Shown: positions 8,709-16,946, counted from the stretch's first letter. The stretch is DNA of 64,000 nucleotides from Falsiroseomonas selenitidurans (GCF_012103215.1 NZ_JAAVNE010000007.1:62001-126000), one strand, 5' to 3'. A program made the numbers and translations. The notes: generated by a model from the sequence alone, not told the origin.

Positions 8709-9517
8709 AGCGCCCGCTCGGGATCGCCCAGCTCACCTTGCTGGAGACGCCGCCGCCGGAGATGATCGAAATCGCCGCGGCGGCCGGGGCGGATTGCGTC
8801 GGCGTCCGGCTGATCCCGGTGCTGCCGGACACGCCCTTCTATCCGCTGATGACCGACGCGGCGCTGATGCGGGAGACGCTGCGGCGGATGGACGACACCG
8901 GCGTGCGCGTCTTCGACATCGAGATCGTGCGGCTGGAGGCGGAGACCGATGTGGCCCGTTTCACGCCCTTCTTCGAAGCCGGCGCGCGGCTGGGCGCCAA
9001 GGCGATCCTGGTGGCGGCCTATGACCGGGAGCCGGCGCGGCTGGCCGAGACCTATGCCCGCTTCTGCGACGCCGCCGCGCCCTATGGCCTGACCGCCGAC
9101 CTGGAATTCATGCCCTGGACCGCGGTGCCGGATGTGCGCGCGGCGGTGGCGCTGCTGGCGCAGGTGGAGCGCCCGAATGCCGGCATCCTGGTGGACCCGA
9201 TCCATGTCGACCGCAGCTTCAGCACGCTGGCGGACCTCGCCACGATTCGGCCGGAGTGGCTGCATTACTGGCAACTCTGCGACGCGCCCGCCGCGCAGCC
9301 GGCCGACCTTGAGGCGATGCTGCACCAGGCGCGGGCGGAACGGCTGCGGCCGGGGCAGGGCGGCATCGACCTCGGCGCCCTGGTCAGCGCCATGCCGGCG
9401 CATCTGCCGGTGAGCCTGGAAGTGCCGGAGGTGGCGCTGGCGCGGCGCGTGGCGGCGCGGGAGCGGGGCGTTTCGATGGTGCGGGAAGCGCGGGATTTCC
9501 TGGCACGCCAGGGCTGA
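8705..9517 (+). CDS. Xylose isomerase-like TIM-barrel protein (sugar phosphate isomerase/epimerase family)
   Basis: A 270-residue AP-endonuclease-2-like TIM barrel. Likely metal ligands follow the family order: ADLEFMPW (Glu, about residue 137), VDPIHVDRS (Asp and His), a LCDAP segment, and SLEVPE near the C-terminus. The family includes hexulose epimerases, inosose dehydratases and 3-dehydroshikimate dehydratases of the AsbF/QuiC type. Co-transcription with FAD dehydrogenases, and an aroE-like gene nearby, make a dehydroshikimate dehydratase-like role possible, but this is inference. It overlaps the preceding gene by four bases. Confidence 0.8.
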   Translation: MKRPLGIAQLTLLETPPPEMIEIAAAAGADCVGVRLIPVLPDTPFYPLMTDAALMRETLRRMDDTGVRVFDIEIVRLEAETDVARFTPFFEAGARLGAKAILVAAYDREPARLAETYARFCDAAAPYGLTADLEFMPWTAVPDVRAAVALLAQVERPNAGILVDPIHVDRSFSTLADLATIRPEWLHYWQLCDAPAAQPADLEAMLHQARAERLRPGQGGIDLGALVSAMPAHLPVSLEVPEVALARRVAARERGVSMVREARDFLARQG

Positions 9518-9562
9518 CCCTGGGCGGAAGCACGCCGGGCGGCCGGGCGTTGGCGGCGTCCC

Positions 9563-9578
9563 GGAGGCAGGCTCGACG
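9563..9578 (+). promoter_or_regulatory. Shine-Dalgarno GGAGG spaced eight bases before an ACG codon
   Basis: GGAGG at 9563-9567 is followed after eight bases by ACG at 9576-9578. The reading frame from that ACG gives a complete SemiSWEET-like protein. No ATG, GTG or TTG exists in this frame between the upstream gene and 9633, so the site decides the start: either a rare ACG initiation codon or a start codon lost by a T-to-C change. Confidence 0.6.
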
Positions 9579-9830
9579 GCGCTTCTCGACGACACCGGCT
9601 ACCTCGCCGCGCTCTGCACCACGGGCGCCCATGTGCCGCAGGTGATCCGCGTCTGGCGGACACGCTCCACCAGGGACATCGCCCTCCGGACGCTCGCCGT
9701 GCTGGTCACGGGGCTGAGCCTGCGGCTCGTCTACGGGATCTGGCGCGGGGAGGTTCCGCTCATCGCCGGCAACGGCGCCACGCTGATGCTGGCCAGCAGC
9801 ATTCTCTGCTTCAAGCTCCGCCACGGCTGA
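9576..9830 (+). CDS. SemiSWEET / PQ-loop small membrane transporter with apparent ACG start
   Basis: From ACG 9576 the product is 84 residues, the normal SemiSWEET size, with three hydrophobic helices. It carries the hallmark TTGAHVPQVIRVWRTRSTRDIALRTL in two stretches (PQ-loop and RSTRDI) and ends LMLASSILCFKLRHG. SemiSWEETs dimerise to move sugars across the inner membrane. A GTG start at 9633 would delete the whole first helix, so it is unlikely to give a working protein. The 3' end overlaps the convergent TIM-barrel gene by 20 bases. Proximity to two sugar-isomerase-like genes fits a sugar transport role. Confidence 0.7.
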   Translation, partial: TALLDDTGYLAALCTTGAHVPQVIRVWRTRSTRDIALRTLAVLVTGLSLRLVYGIWRGEVPLIAGNGATLMLASSILCFKLRHG

Positions 9831-10671
9831 GCGTCTCACGCAGCCAGGCCAGGCTGCGCGCGATCTGCGGTTCCTCCTCCTCCCCATGGGCGGGGTCGAG
9901 GTAGTCGATCTCCAGCGCCAGCAGGCCCGTGTAGCCCACGTCGCGCAGCTGGCCGAGCACGGCCTCGATATCCACCAGCCCCGCATCCAGCGGCACGCTG
10001 GGCCAGAAGGCGAAGGTCTTCGGGTCGCCGCGGCGCGTGGTGACGTTCTTCACATGCGTGGCGCGGGTGAAGGGGGCGAGCTTGGCGGCAACGGCCACCG
10101 GCTCCTCGAACATCCGCAGGTTGTTCGCGGTGTCGAGGCAGACGCCGAGGCCCGGGCTGTCCACCGCCTGCATGATCTCCACCATCTCATCCGCCAGGAG
10201 GTCGATGTGGTTCTCCACCGCCAGCACCACGCCCTGCCGCGCAGCGGCCTCCGCCAAGGGGCGCAGCATGGGCACCAGCCGCGCCTTGTGCTCCACCCAT
10301 GCCGCCGGGCGGGTGCGGCGGCTTCCGGCGCAGATGCGCATCACCGTGGCGCCGACGCGCCGGGCGATGCCGATATGGCGCAACAGGTCTTCCGCGGCGG
10401 CGTCATCGGTGCCGGAGCGCAGCCCATCTGGATGGCCCCAGGCCCAGACCGGCTCCAGGCCGAGCGCCGCCACCCGGTCCGCCAGCCGGTCCAGCGTCCT
10501 GTCGTCGTCCGGGATGTAGCAGGCTTCCAGCGAGACGCCGGCCACGCCATGGCCATGGGCGATGTCGAGGAAGCCGAAGACATCGATGCGGCGGCCGGGG
10601 TCGCGCTGCAGCCCTTCATACCAATCGCCGAAAAAGCGGTGGTAGCAGTAGCTGTCGATGCCGATGCGCAT
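9811..10671 (-). CDS. Sugar phosphate isomerase/epimerase-family TIM-barrel protein
   Basis: A 286-residue xylose isomerase-like TIM barrel. Likely metal ligands are VLAVENHID (Glu, residue about 154), VCLDTANN (Asp), ATHVKN (His) and LALEIDY (Glu). The start at 10671 has GGAGAGGAGG seven bases upstream. It follows xthA by 27 bases on the same strand, so the two are probably co-transcribed. The family isomerises or dehydrates ketoses and inositol derivatives; I cannot assign a substrate. Its last 20 bases run antisense to the end of the SemiSWEET gene. Confidence 0.85.
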   Translation of the reverse strand: MRIGIDSYCYHRFFGDWYEGLQRDPGRRIDVFGFLDIAHGHGVAGVSLEACYIPDDDRTLDRLADRVAALGLEPVWAWGHPDGLRSGTDDAAAEDLLRHIGIARRVGATVMRICAGSRRTRPAAWVEHKARLVPMLRPLAEAAARQGVVLAVENHIDLLADEMVEIMQAVDSPGLGVCLDTANNLRMFEEPVAVAAKLAPFTRATHVKNVTTRRGDPKTFAFWPSVPLDAGLVDIEAVLGQLRDVGYTGLLALEIDYLDPAHGEEEEPQIARSLAWLRETLSRGGA

Positions 10672-10698
10672 GGCGCGGCCTCCTCTCCCGCGGGCCCT

Positions 10699-11517
10699 TC
10701 AGCCGGCGATCTCCACCAGCACCGGCACATGATCCGACGCCTTGGCCCAGCCGCGCGCATCCTTCAGCACGGTGTGGCTGACCAGCCCGCCGGCCAGGTC
10801 CGGCGAGACCCAGACATGGTCCAGCCGCCGCCCGCGGTCGGAGGCGCGCCAATCCGCGGCGCGATAGGACCACCACGTGTACAGCTTCTGGTCCGCCGGC
10901 ACGAAGTGGCGCAGCGCATCGTGCCAGGCGCCGGCCTGCATCATCGCGGTCAGCGCCTGCGTCTCGACCGGCGTGTGGGACACCACGTCGAGCAACTGCT
11001 TGTGCGACCAGACATCATGTTCCAGCGGTGCGATGTTCAGATCGCCCACCAGCACCGCACGACGGAAGCCGCCGGCGGCGTGGCGCGCGGCGGACCAGGC
11101 GGTGGCTTCCGCGACGAAATCGAGCTTGTGGGCGAATTTCTCGTTCTTCACGCGGTCTGGGATGTCGCCACCCGCGGGGATGTAGAAATCATGCAGCTCC
11201 ACCGGCCCGCCGGGCGCGTCCAGCTCCACCGCGATGTGCCGGCAGTCGCCCTTGGCGCACCAGTCCGGGTCCACGCCGTCCCGCTGCGTGAAGGGGATGC
11301 GGGAGAGGATGGCGACGCCGTTGTAGCCCTTCATCCCGCGCACCGCGCGATGCTCGAAGCCCAGCGCGGCCACGCCCTCATGCGGGAACAGCGCGTCCGG
11401 GCATTTCGTCTCCTGCAGGCAGATCACGTCGGGTGCCAGCGCGGCGACGAGATCGGCCAGCAGCGGCAGCCGAAGCCGGACGGAGTTGATGTTCCAGGTG
11501 GCGATGCGGAGGGTCAT
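10699..11517 (-). CDS. xthA: Exodeoxyribonuclease III
   Basis: A 272-residue Xth-family nuclease. Landmarks in order are LRIATWNINSVRLRLP, ICLQETK (metal Glu), GYNGVAILSR, LVGDLNIAPLEHDVWSHKQL (Asp/Asn active site) and SDHVPVLVEI (catalytic His). It cleaves the backbone at abasic sites in base-excision repair and degrades duplex DNA from 3' ends in the cytoplasm. The start is ATG 11517; an upstream ATG would add 26 arginine/glycine-rich residues encoded by the repeat and hairpin region and is not credible. Confidence 0.95.
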   Translation of the reverse strand: MTLRIATWNINSVRLRLPLLADLVAALAPDVICLQETKCPDALFPHEGVAALGFEHRAVRGMKGYNGVAILSRIPFTQRDGVDPDWCAKGDCRHIAVELDAPGGPVELHDFYIPAGGDIPDRVKNEKFAHKLDFVAEATAWSAARHAAGGFRRAVLVGDLNIAPLEHDVWSHKQLLDVVSHTPVETQALTAMMQAGAWHDALRHFVPADQKLYTWWSYRAADWRASDRGRRLDHVWVSPDLAGGLVSHTVLKDARGWAKASDHVPVLVEIAG

Positions 11518-11540
11518 GCGGCCTGCGGAATGGCGGTGGA

Positions 11541-11577
11541 TGGTGGTGCGACCCCCACCTGGTGGTGCGACCCCCAC
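11541..11577. repeat. Tandem 18-bp direct repeat
   Basis: The 18-base unit TGGTGGTGCGACCCCCAC occurs at 11541-11558 and again at 11560-11577 with a single base between. It sits between xthA and the FAH-family gene, next to a strong hairpin. It may be a dispersed intergenic element; only one locus is visible here. Confidence 0.8.
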
Positions 11578-11582
11578 TCCGA

Positions 11583-11608
11583 CCCTCCCCCGCAAACGCG
11601 GGGGAGGG
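11583..11608. terminator. GC-rich 11-bp hairpin downstream of the FAH-family gene
   Basis: CCCTCCCCCGC / GCGGGGGAGGG form a perfect 11-bp stem with an AAAC loop (11594-11597). It starts 12 bases after the stop of the FAH-family gene on the minus strand. There is no T-run after it, so it is either a U-less terminator, an mRNA 3' stabiliser or a REP-like palindrome. Confidence 0.5.
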
Positions 11609-11619
11609 AGAAGTAGAGG

Positions 11620-12303
11620 CTAAACGATCTTGACGGTGACCGTGCCGACGCCCTCAACCATGCCTTCCAGCAGGTCGCCCTTGACCACGGCGGCGACGCC
11701 TTCCGGCGTCCCGGTCATGATCAGGTCGCCGGGTTCCAGCCGCACCAGGCCGGAGAGGTTGGAAATGACCTCCGGCACGGACCAGATCAGCTTGGAAAGG
11801 TCGGAGGTCTGCGTGACCTTGCCGTTCACCTTCAGCTCGATCTTGCCCTTGGACGGGTCGAAGTCGCCGGCCGGCACCAGCAGGCCCATCGGCGCGGAAT
11901 GGTCGAAACCCTTGCCCATGTCCCAGGGGCGGCCGGTCTTCTTCGCCTCGTTCTGCAGGTCGCGGCGCGTCATATCCAGGCCGCAGCAATAGCCCCAGAC
12001 ATGCTTCAGCGCATCCGCCTGGCTGATGTCCACGCCGCCGGTGCCGATGGCGACCACCAGCTCCATCTCATGGTGCAGCGACTTGCTGGCGGGCGGGTAG
12101 GGCATGTCCGCGTCGTTGATGACGACGGCATCCGCCGGCTTGGTGAAGTAGAAGGGCGGCTCGCGCGTCGGGTCGCTGCCCATCTCGATGGCGTGCTCGG
12201 CGTAGTTGCGGCCGACGCAGAAGATCCGGCGGACCGGGAAGGACCCGCCGCCCTGCACGGGGATGAAGGCCTGGGCAGGCGGGGGGATGACGAAATCGGC
12301 CAT
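11620..12303 (-). CDS. Fumarylacetoacetate hydrolase-family protein
   Basis: A 227-residue FAH-fold protein. Landmarks are [26 protein letters not shown], the metal-binding [12 protein letters not shown], then [14 protein letters not shown] and [13 protein letters not shown]. Small FAH proteins of this length act as acylpyruvate hydrolases, oxaloacetate decarboxylases or hydratases of aromatic meta-cleavage pathways. AAGGA six bases before ATG 12303 supports the start. It is separated by 83 bases from the aldose epimerase-like gene on the same strand. The substrate is not evident. Confidence 0.92.
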   Translation of the reverse strand: MADFVIPPPAQAFIPVQGGGSFPVRRIFCVGRNYAEHAIEMGSDPTREPPFYFTKPADAVVINDADMPYPPASKSLHHEMELVVAIGTGGVDISQADALKHVWGYCCGLDMTRRDLQNEAKKTGRPWDMGKGFDHSAPMGLLVPAGDFDPSKGKIELKVNGKVTQTSDLSKLIWSVPEVISNLSGLVRLEPGDLIMTGTPEGVAAVVKGDLLEGMVEGVGTVTVKIV

Positions 12304-12386
12304 GGAGGGTCCTTGCGATCGCGCGATGCGCCGGGACCATAGCCCCGCGCCGCCGGCACGCAAGGGGCGGGCGGCCCCCAGCCCGT

Positions 12387-13256
12387 TCAGCCCAGCGTCA
12401 CCCGCCACATGAAGCTGCGGCGGTCCCCGGCCCCCAGCATCTGCATGCCCGGCTTGGCCCAGATATCGCCCCAGAACCAGGCCGGGTCGGCATGGCCGGC
12501 CCAGGGCTCGATGCAGAGGAAATCCGCCCCCGGCTTCATCCAGAGGCCGAGTTCGGAGAATCCCTGCCAGGCCAGCTCCAGCCCCGGCGCGCCGGGGGCG
12601 CTGTAGCGCAGCCGGCGGCTGGCCGGGTTCGGCAGGATCAGGGCGGAGGGGCGGAACAGATCCTCCCGCAGCCCGACATTGCGGCCGTGATTCGGCATGG
12701 GCTGCGGCGTGGCGTCGATCAGCCCGTTGGCGTCCAGCCGCCAGACCGGGCCGGATTCCGTCTGCTCGAATTCGAGGCGGTGCGCCGGCTTGCTGCCGGC
12801 CCCGGGCAGCGGCCAGCGGAAGGCCGGGTGCGCGCCAACCGAGAAGGGCAGGGTGCCCTCGCCCGGGTTCTGCACCGTCGTGGTGCAGGTCAGGGACGTG
12901 CCATGCAGCGCATAGGCGACCTCGAGCCGGAAGGCGAAGGGGTAGGCGGCGCGGGTGGCGGGACTGTCGGCCAGCAGGAAGCGGCAATGCTCCGCTCCCT
13001 GCTCCACCAGCTCGAACCGGCTGTCGCGGGCGAAGCCATGCTGGCCCAGGGCGAAGACCTCGTGCCCCACGCGCAGCGTGTCGTCGCGCAGCCGCCCGAC
13101 GATGGGGAACAGCACCGGGGCGTGGCGCGGCCATTCCGGCCCGGCCTGCCAGAGGTATTCGCGCCCCGCGGCATCCTTCAGGCTGGTGAGTTCCGCACCG
13201 TCGGGCTTCACCTCGACGCTGATCTGCTCCGCAGCCAGGCGCAGGCGGCCGGTCAT
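12387..13256 (-). CDS. Aldose 1-epimerase (galactose mutarotase-like, LacX/YihR type)
   Basis: A 289-residue mutarotase-fold protein. Visible features are [18 protein letters not shown] at the N-terminus, [18 protein letters not shown] (His), [12 protein letters not shown] (catalytic His) and [10 protein letters not shown] (catalytic Glu). It likely interconverts alpha and beta anomers of a hexose in the cytoplasm. AAAGGA eight bases upstream of ATG 13256 supports the start; further upstream ATGs lie inside panE. It follows panE by 13 bases on the same strand. Confidence 0.88.
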   Translation of the reverse strand: MTGRLRLAAEQISVEVKPDGAELTSLKDAAGREYLWQAGPEWPRHAPVLFPIVGRLRDDTLRVGHEVFALGQHGFARDSRFELVEQGAEHCRFLLADSPATRAAYPFAFRLEVAYALHGTSLTCTTTVQNPGEGTLPFSVGAHPAFRWPLPGAGSKPAHRLEFEQTESGPVWRLDANGLIDATPQPMPNHGRNVGLREDLFRPSALILPNPASRRLRYSAPGAPGLELAWQGFSELGLWMKPGADFLCIEPWAGHADPAWFWGDIWAKPGMQMLGAGDRRSFMWRVTLG

Positions 13257-13269
13257 GCCGGGAATCCTT

Positions 13270-14196
13270 TCATGGCAGCCGGCCGGCGTCACGCCGCTGG
13301 TCGAAGGCGCGGGCGTGCAGATGCGCCAGGTCATGCAGCCCGGGATCCACCCCCGCCCGGCGCGCGGCATCCGCCAGGAAGCCCAGGATGTGGTCGGCCT
13401 CGGTCCGCCCGCCGGCCTCCAGGTCCCGCAGCATCGAGGCGGTGTAGGGGCTGGCCGGATCGGTGAACAGCGTGCGGTAGCCGGACAGGAAAGCATCCGT
13501 CATCGCATGGCCCCGGGCGGCGGCGATGGCGGCGTTGCGCTCCAGCAGGGTCAGCAGGAAGGCGCCGCCGCCGGCGCGGACGATCTCGCCGACGCTGGCG
13601 CGCATCAGCACGGTGCCGGCGGCGACGGTGCCGAGATGCACCAGCTTCTCCCACATCCGCCGCTCGATATCCGGCACGGCTTCCGCCACCAGGCCGGGCG
13701 CCTGGCCGAGCGCGGCCGCCAGGGCGCCGGCGCGGCCGTCCAGCCGGCCATCCTGGTCGCCGAAGGTCAGCCAGTGCCAGTCGCCCAGATGCTGCACCAC
13801 GCCGTCCGGCGTCAGCGTCGCGGCGCATTTCGCCAGCCCACCCCAGACGCGCTGCGGCCCGAAGGCGGCGTTCAGCGTGGCGATGTGCGCCATGCCGTTC
13901 AGGATGGGCAGCACGCAGGCGCCGGCTTCCACCGCCGGACGGATCGCCTCGATGGCGCTGTCCAAATCATAGGCCTTGCAGGACAGCAGCACGACATCGA
14001 AGCCCGGCCCGGCCCGGCCGGTGGTGGCCACCGGGCGGTCGATGTCGCCGAAGGTGCTGCGCACCCGGAGCCCGTCCCGCGCCAGCGCCGCCGCCCGCCC
14101 GGGCCGCACCAGGAAGGTGACGTCGAGCCCGCGTTCCAGGGCGCGCCCGCCGAAATAGCCGCCGAGCGCCCCCGCCCCCAGCACCAGCATCCGCAT
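13270..14196 (-). CDS. panE: 2-dehydropantoate 2-reductase (ketopantoate reductase family)
   Basis: A 308-residue PanE/ApbA-family protein. It has the Rossmann motif MLVLGAGALGGYFGGRALERG at the N-terminus, VVLLSCKAYD, ILNGMAHI, and the helical C-domain with the catalytic lysine in MWEKLVHLG. The family reduces ketopantoate with NADPH in pantothenate synthesis, but many paralogues act on other 2-keto acids, so the symbol is tentative. GGGGAGG six bases before ATG 14196 supports the start. It probably forms a two-gene unit with the aldose epimerase gene. Confidence 0.82.
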   Translation of the reverse strand: MRMLVLGAGALGGYFGGRALERGLDVTFLVRPGRAAALARDGLRVRSTFGDIDRPVATTGRAGPGFDVVLLSCKAYDLDSAIEAIRPAVEAGACVLPILNGMAHIATLNAAFGPQRVWGGLAKCAATLTPDGVVQHLGDWHWLTFGDQDGRLDGRAGALAAALGQAPGLVAEAVPDIERRMWEKLVHLGTVAAGTVLMRASVGEIVRAGGGAFLLTLLERNAAIAAARGHAMTDAFLSGYRTLFTDPASPYTASMLRDLEAGGRTEADHILGFLADAARRAGVDPGLHDLAHLHARAFDQRRDAGRLP

Positions 14197-14273
14197 CGCC
14201 CGCCTCCCCGCGTCGGGCGCCAGCAATCCCCGCAAGCCCGCGCGCTGTCCAGCCTGCATTCGCCGGAATAGGT

Positions 14274-14305
14274 GCCGCCGCCCTGCGGGGAAGCAGGGCG
14301 GCGGC
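14274..14305 (-). terminator. Strong 13-bp hairpin after the DUF4394 gene
   Basis: GCCGCCGCCCTGC and GCAGGGCGGCGGC form a perfect 13-bp stem with a six-base loop. It lies 28 bases beyond the DUF4394 stop codon on the minus strand and before panE. No U-tract follows. Confidence 0.6.
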
Positions 14306-14332
14306 GGTGCGCGCGATGGAGCAGGGGGGGGA

Positions 14333-15163
14333 TCAGCGCATCGCGGCGATGTCGATCATCTCGCCCTGCGGCAGGCCGGCGACGGTGCCGAGCGCGGTCA
14401 GCTTGCCATCGGCCAGGTTGATGCCGTGCAGCGTGTTGCCGGCCAGCACGAAGCCGCTGTTGCCGCCCTGGCCGTCCGCCAGGATGTCGAAGCCCACCTG
14501 GACCGGCAGGCCCATGCCGAACATGCCCTTCACCTGCTGAACGCCATCATTCGGCGGCGCCTGCAGGTTGTAGGCGCCGAGCAGCGTGTCGATGGTGTAG
14601 AGCGCCGTGCTGGGCGCGCCCGGCTGGCCGGCGGCCGGGGCGTTGGCGGGGGGCGCCACGCTGTTGGTGTAGGCCGCGGCGGTGATGCGCGGCGTGGTGC
14701 CGGCCTGCGGCGAGCCCGCCATGTACTTCTGCTGGCCGTCCTGCACGACCTGGCCGGTTTCCACGTTCACCCGGAAGTTCACGCCGCTCATGCCCATCAG
14801 GCGCAGGCGGTTGGCCACCGGGTTGAAGTCCACGATGGCGCGGCCGCCGCTCTCGAACGGCTTGTCGAGGCGCGAGACCTGCGTGGCGCGGCCGGTCATC
14901 GGGTCCACCGTCACGATCTGCCCGCGCTCCGTCACACCGTAGAGCAGGCCGTTCTGCGGCCGCTGGTCGATGCCCAGCAGGCGCCCATCGGCGCCGGTGA
15001 CGCGCACGGCCGGGCTGGCGCGGCGGGTTTCGCTGTCGATGCGCACCAGCCTGTTGTCGGCGGTCAGGCCGACCAGGCTGGCCGCCTGTGCGCCGGCGGC
15101 GCCGGCGGCGCCGGCCAGCAGCGCCGTGGCGGCGAGGGTCGCGGTGCGAAGGGTTCGGGACAT
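14333..15163 (-). CDS. DUF4394 domain-containing exported protein
   Basis: A 276-residue protein with a clear Sec signal peptide (MSRTLRTATLAATALLAGAA..., cleaved after AQA). The mature part is built of beta-propeller-like units typical of DUF4394: LVGLTADNRLVRIDSET, GIDQRPQNGLLYGVTERGQIVTVDP, FNPVANRLRLMG, RVNVETGQVV, and the ending LHGINLADGKLTALG. Function is unknown. It lies 97 bases downstream of an anti-sigma/sigma pair and has its own candidate ECF promoter, so it may be a target of that sigma factor. GGAGAG precedes the ATG. Confidence 0.88.
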   Translation of the reverse strand: MSRTLRTATLAATALLAGAAGAAGAQAASLVGLTADNRLVRIDSETRRASPAVRVTGADGRLLGIDQRPQNGLLYGVTERGQIVTVDPMTGRATQVSRLDKPFESGGRAIVDFNPVANRLRLMGMSGVNFRVNVETGQVVQDGQQKYMAGSPQAGTTPRITAAAYTNSVAPPANAPAAGQPGAPSTALYTIDTLLGAYNLQAPPNDGVQQVKGMFGMGLPVQVGFDILADGQGGNSGFVLAGNTLHGINLADGKLTALGTVAGLPQGEMIDIAAMR

Positions 15164-15213
15164 GGTTCGTCTCTCCGTTTGCCGTGGCAGGCCTCATCGG
15201 CCTTCCTGCTGGC

Positions 15214-15241
15214 GTTACGGAGCGCGATGGCGGCCGGATGC
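15214..15241 (-). promoter_or_regulatory. Candidate ECF sigma promoter for the DUF4394 gene
   Basis: Read on the minus strand, GCATCC (15241-15236) and CGTAAC (15219-15214) are separated by 16 bases and sit about 50 bases before the DUF4394 start. The spacing and the CGT-type -10 fit ECF promoters. I did not find a matching pair before the sigma gene itself. Confidence 0.35.
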
Positions 15242-15260
15242 AGCGGCGGCCGGATTAATT

Positions 15261-15962
15261 TCAGCTGCCGACCGCCGGCGCCAGGCGGCCGATGAACAGG
15301 ATCGGCCCGGTCGGCCGGCCGATCGGCGACCCGCCCGGCGGCTCCAGCGTGATCTCGATCAGCATCCCCGGGCTGGGACGGATGGTGCTGGGGGAGACGG
15401 CGATGCGGCCTTCCGCCGGGATCAGGCCGAGCGAGGTCGGCGCCGTCGCGCCCTGCGGCAGCGCCCACAATTCCAGCACGCGGCCTTCCGGCGCCGGGCG
15501 CGGGTTCAGCGAGGCGAGGCGGATGCCGCCGCCATCGGCCTCCACCAGCCAGGCCGGCTGGTCGCGTTCGGTCAGCAGCACGGTCATCAGCCGCGGCTCG
15601 GGCTCCGGCCGCAGCAGGATGAAGGCGGCAAGGCCGGCGGCGAGTGCCGTGGCGCCGAGCGCCCCGGCCCGCCACGGGTCGAACAGCGTGGCCAGCCAGG
15701 ATTTTCGCGTGGGCGCCGGCGGCGGCGCGGGGTCCAGCGCCGCCTCGATGCGCTGCCACAGGCCGGGCGGCGGGGCTTCCGGGGGCGCCAGGGCGGCGAG
15801 CGGCGCCAGCCGCGCCTCCCACGCCGCGACGGCCTCGGCCAGCGCCGGGTCGTTCGGCAGGGCGGCGGCGACCGCCGCGGCCTCCCGCGCTTCGAGCGTG
15901 CCGAGCACGTATTCGGCGGCCAGCGCGTCCCGCTCGTCCGGGGTCAGGGGAAGGCCGCTCAT
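15261..15962 (-). CDS. RskA-type anti-sigma factor
   Basis: A 233-residue membrane protein. The cytoplasmic N-terminal sigma-binding part (LAAEYVLGTLEAREAAAV, residues about 14-32) is followed by ALPNDPALAEAVAAWEARLAP, one transmembrane helix at about 99-117 (GALGATALAAGLAAFILL) and a periplasmic beta-rich RskA domain (LELWALPQGATAPTSLGLI, ITLEPPGGSP). It should hold the adjacent sigma factor inactive until a periplasmic signal releases it. The ATG overlaps the sigma stop by four bases, implying translational coupling. Confidence 0.9.
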   Translation of the reverse strand: MSGLPLTPDERDALAAEYVLGTLEAREAAAVAAALPNDPALAEAVAAWEARLAPLAALAPPEAPPPGLWQRIEAALDPAPPPAPTRKSWLATLFDPWRAGALGATALAAGLAAFILLRPEPEPRLMTVLLTERDQPAWLVEADGGGIRLASLNPRPAPEGRVLELWALPQGATAPTSLGLIPAEGRIAVSPSTIRPSPGMLIEITLEPPGGSPIGRPTGPILFIGRLAPAVGS

Positions 15963-16498
15963 GCCAGGCATTCCCGCAGGCGCAGCAGGCCGCGGCGGAT
16001 CCAGGCCTTCACGGTGCCCAGCGGCAGTTCCAGCCGGGCGGCGATCTGCGCATGGCTCAGCCCGTGCACGAAGGCCAGCACGATGCCGCGCCGGTTGCGC
16101 TCCTCCAGCGTCGCCAGGCATTGCCGGAGGCGGCGCCCCTCCGCCTCGGCGGCGACACGCTCCAGCGCCTCCGCCTCCACCGGCTGGTCGCCCAGGCTGG
16201 GGTCGTCGCTCGGGATCTCCCGCCCCCGGGCGCGGGCCATGTCGAGCGCGGCATAGCGGACGATGGCGCCGAGCCAGGCTTCCGGCGTGCCGCGGGCAGG
16301 GTCGAATTGCTGCGCCCGCCGGGCGATGCGCAGGAAGGCGTCCTGCAGCGCATCCGCCGCCGCGTCGCGGTCGCGCAGGATGGCGTTGGCGACGCCGAAC
16401 AGGCGGACGGACTGGCGCTCATACACCGCGCGCAGCGCCACCCGGTCGCCCTGCGCGACGGCGGACAGCAGGGCGGTGAGGTCGGTCTCGGCGTCCAT
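15959..16498 (-). CDS. ECF-family RNA polymerase sigma factor (SigK/RskA-associated type)
   Basis: A 179-residue two-domain sigma factor. Region 2 is visible as LFGVANAILRDRDAAADALQDAFLRIARR and region 4 as a HTH in LSHAQIAARLELPLGTVKAWIRRGLLRLREC (each shown here only to mark the area; residues about 33-62 and 146-176). With the overlapping anti-sigma gene it forms a classic sigma/anti-sigma pair, probably sensing envelope or oxidative stress. The DUF4394 gene downstream is the likeliest visible target. Confidence 0.93.
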   Translation of the reverse strand: MDAETDLTALLSAVAQGDRVALRAVYERQSVRLFGVANAILRDRDAAADALQDAFLRIARRAQQFDPARGTPEAWLGAIVRYAALDMARARGREIPSDDPSLGDQPVEAEALERVAAEAEGRRLRQCLATLEERNRRGIVLAFVHGLSHAQIAARLELPLGTVKAWIRRGLLRLRECLA

Positions 16499-16946
16499 CG
16501 GTCGGCAGAATGACCATGCCGCGCGGCCCTGGGCAACCCACCGCGGGAAGCCGGCGCCAGCGCGTTGATCACGGGCCCGTTAGCCGGGACGGCCGGTGCC
16601 GGGCGCCGGCCTGCCCATGCGGCGGGCAGTTCCGGCCGGGACTGCCACAGGGGGCGCCACGGCGCCGCTTCGGCCGCGCCGCCCACGGCCCCGGGCGCGG
16701 GCCCGCCGCGGTGGCACGGCACCTGCATGGCGGCGGCACCATGACCCGCTGGCCCCCCTGCCGCGATGCCTCCGCCGGACGCCCCAGGCGCCCCGGGCGG
16801 CCGCCGCGCGCGCACGGCCTGGCCCGCGCCCGTGGCCGGTGGCGACCAGCGGGCTGACCCGAGGCCGTCGCGTCCCGACCGGGGACGCGCGGCGCCTTCC
16901 GCGCATCCGCACCCCTGCCTTACCCGCCGCATCGGTGGAGCCTGAA
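16499..16946. other. 448-base GC-rich intergenic region
   Basis: Divergent gap between the ECF sigma gene and the twelve-gene operon. No credible ORF: the possible readings are low-complexity Arg/Pro/Gly/Ala. A small hairpin (CTGCCC ... GGGCAG, 16611-16629) is visible. The promoter of the large operon must lie here, but I cannot point to a convincing -35/-10 pair. Confidence 0.6.

Noticed and set aside
16580..16912. 110-codon minus-strand ORF in the gap after the sigma gene
   Set aside because: Almost entirely Arg, Gly, Ala and Pro with no ribosome site or family feature.
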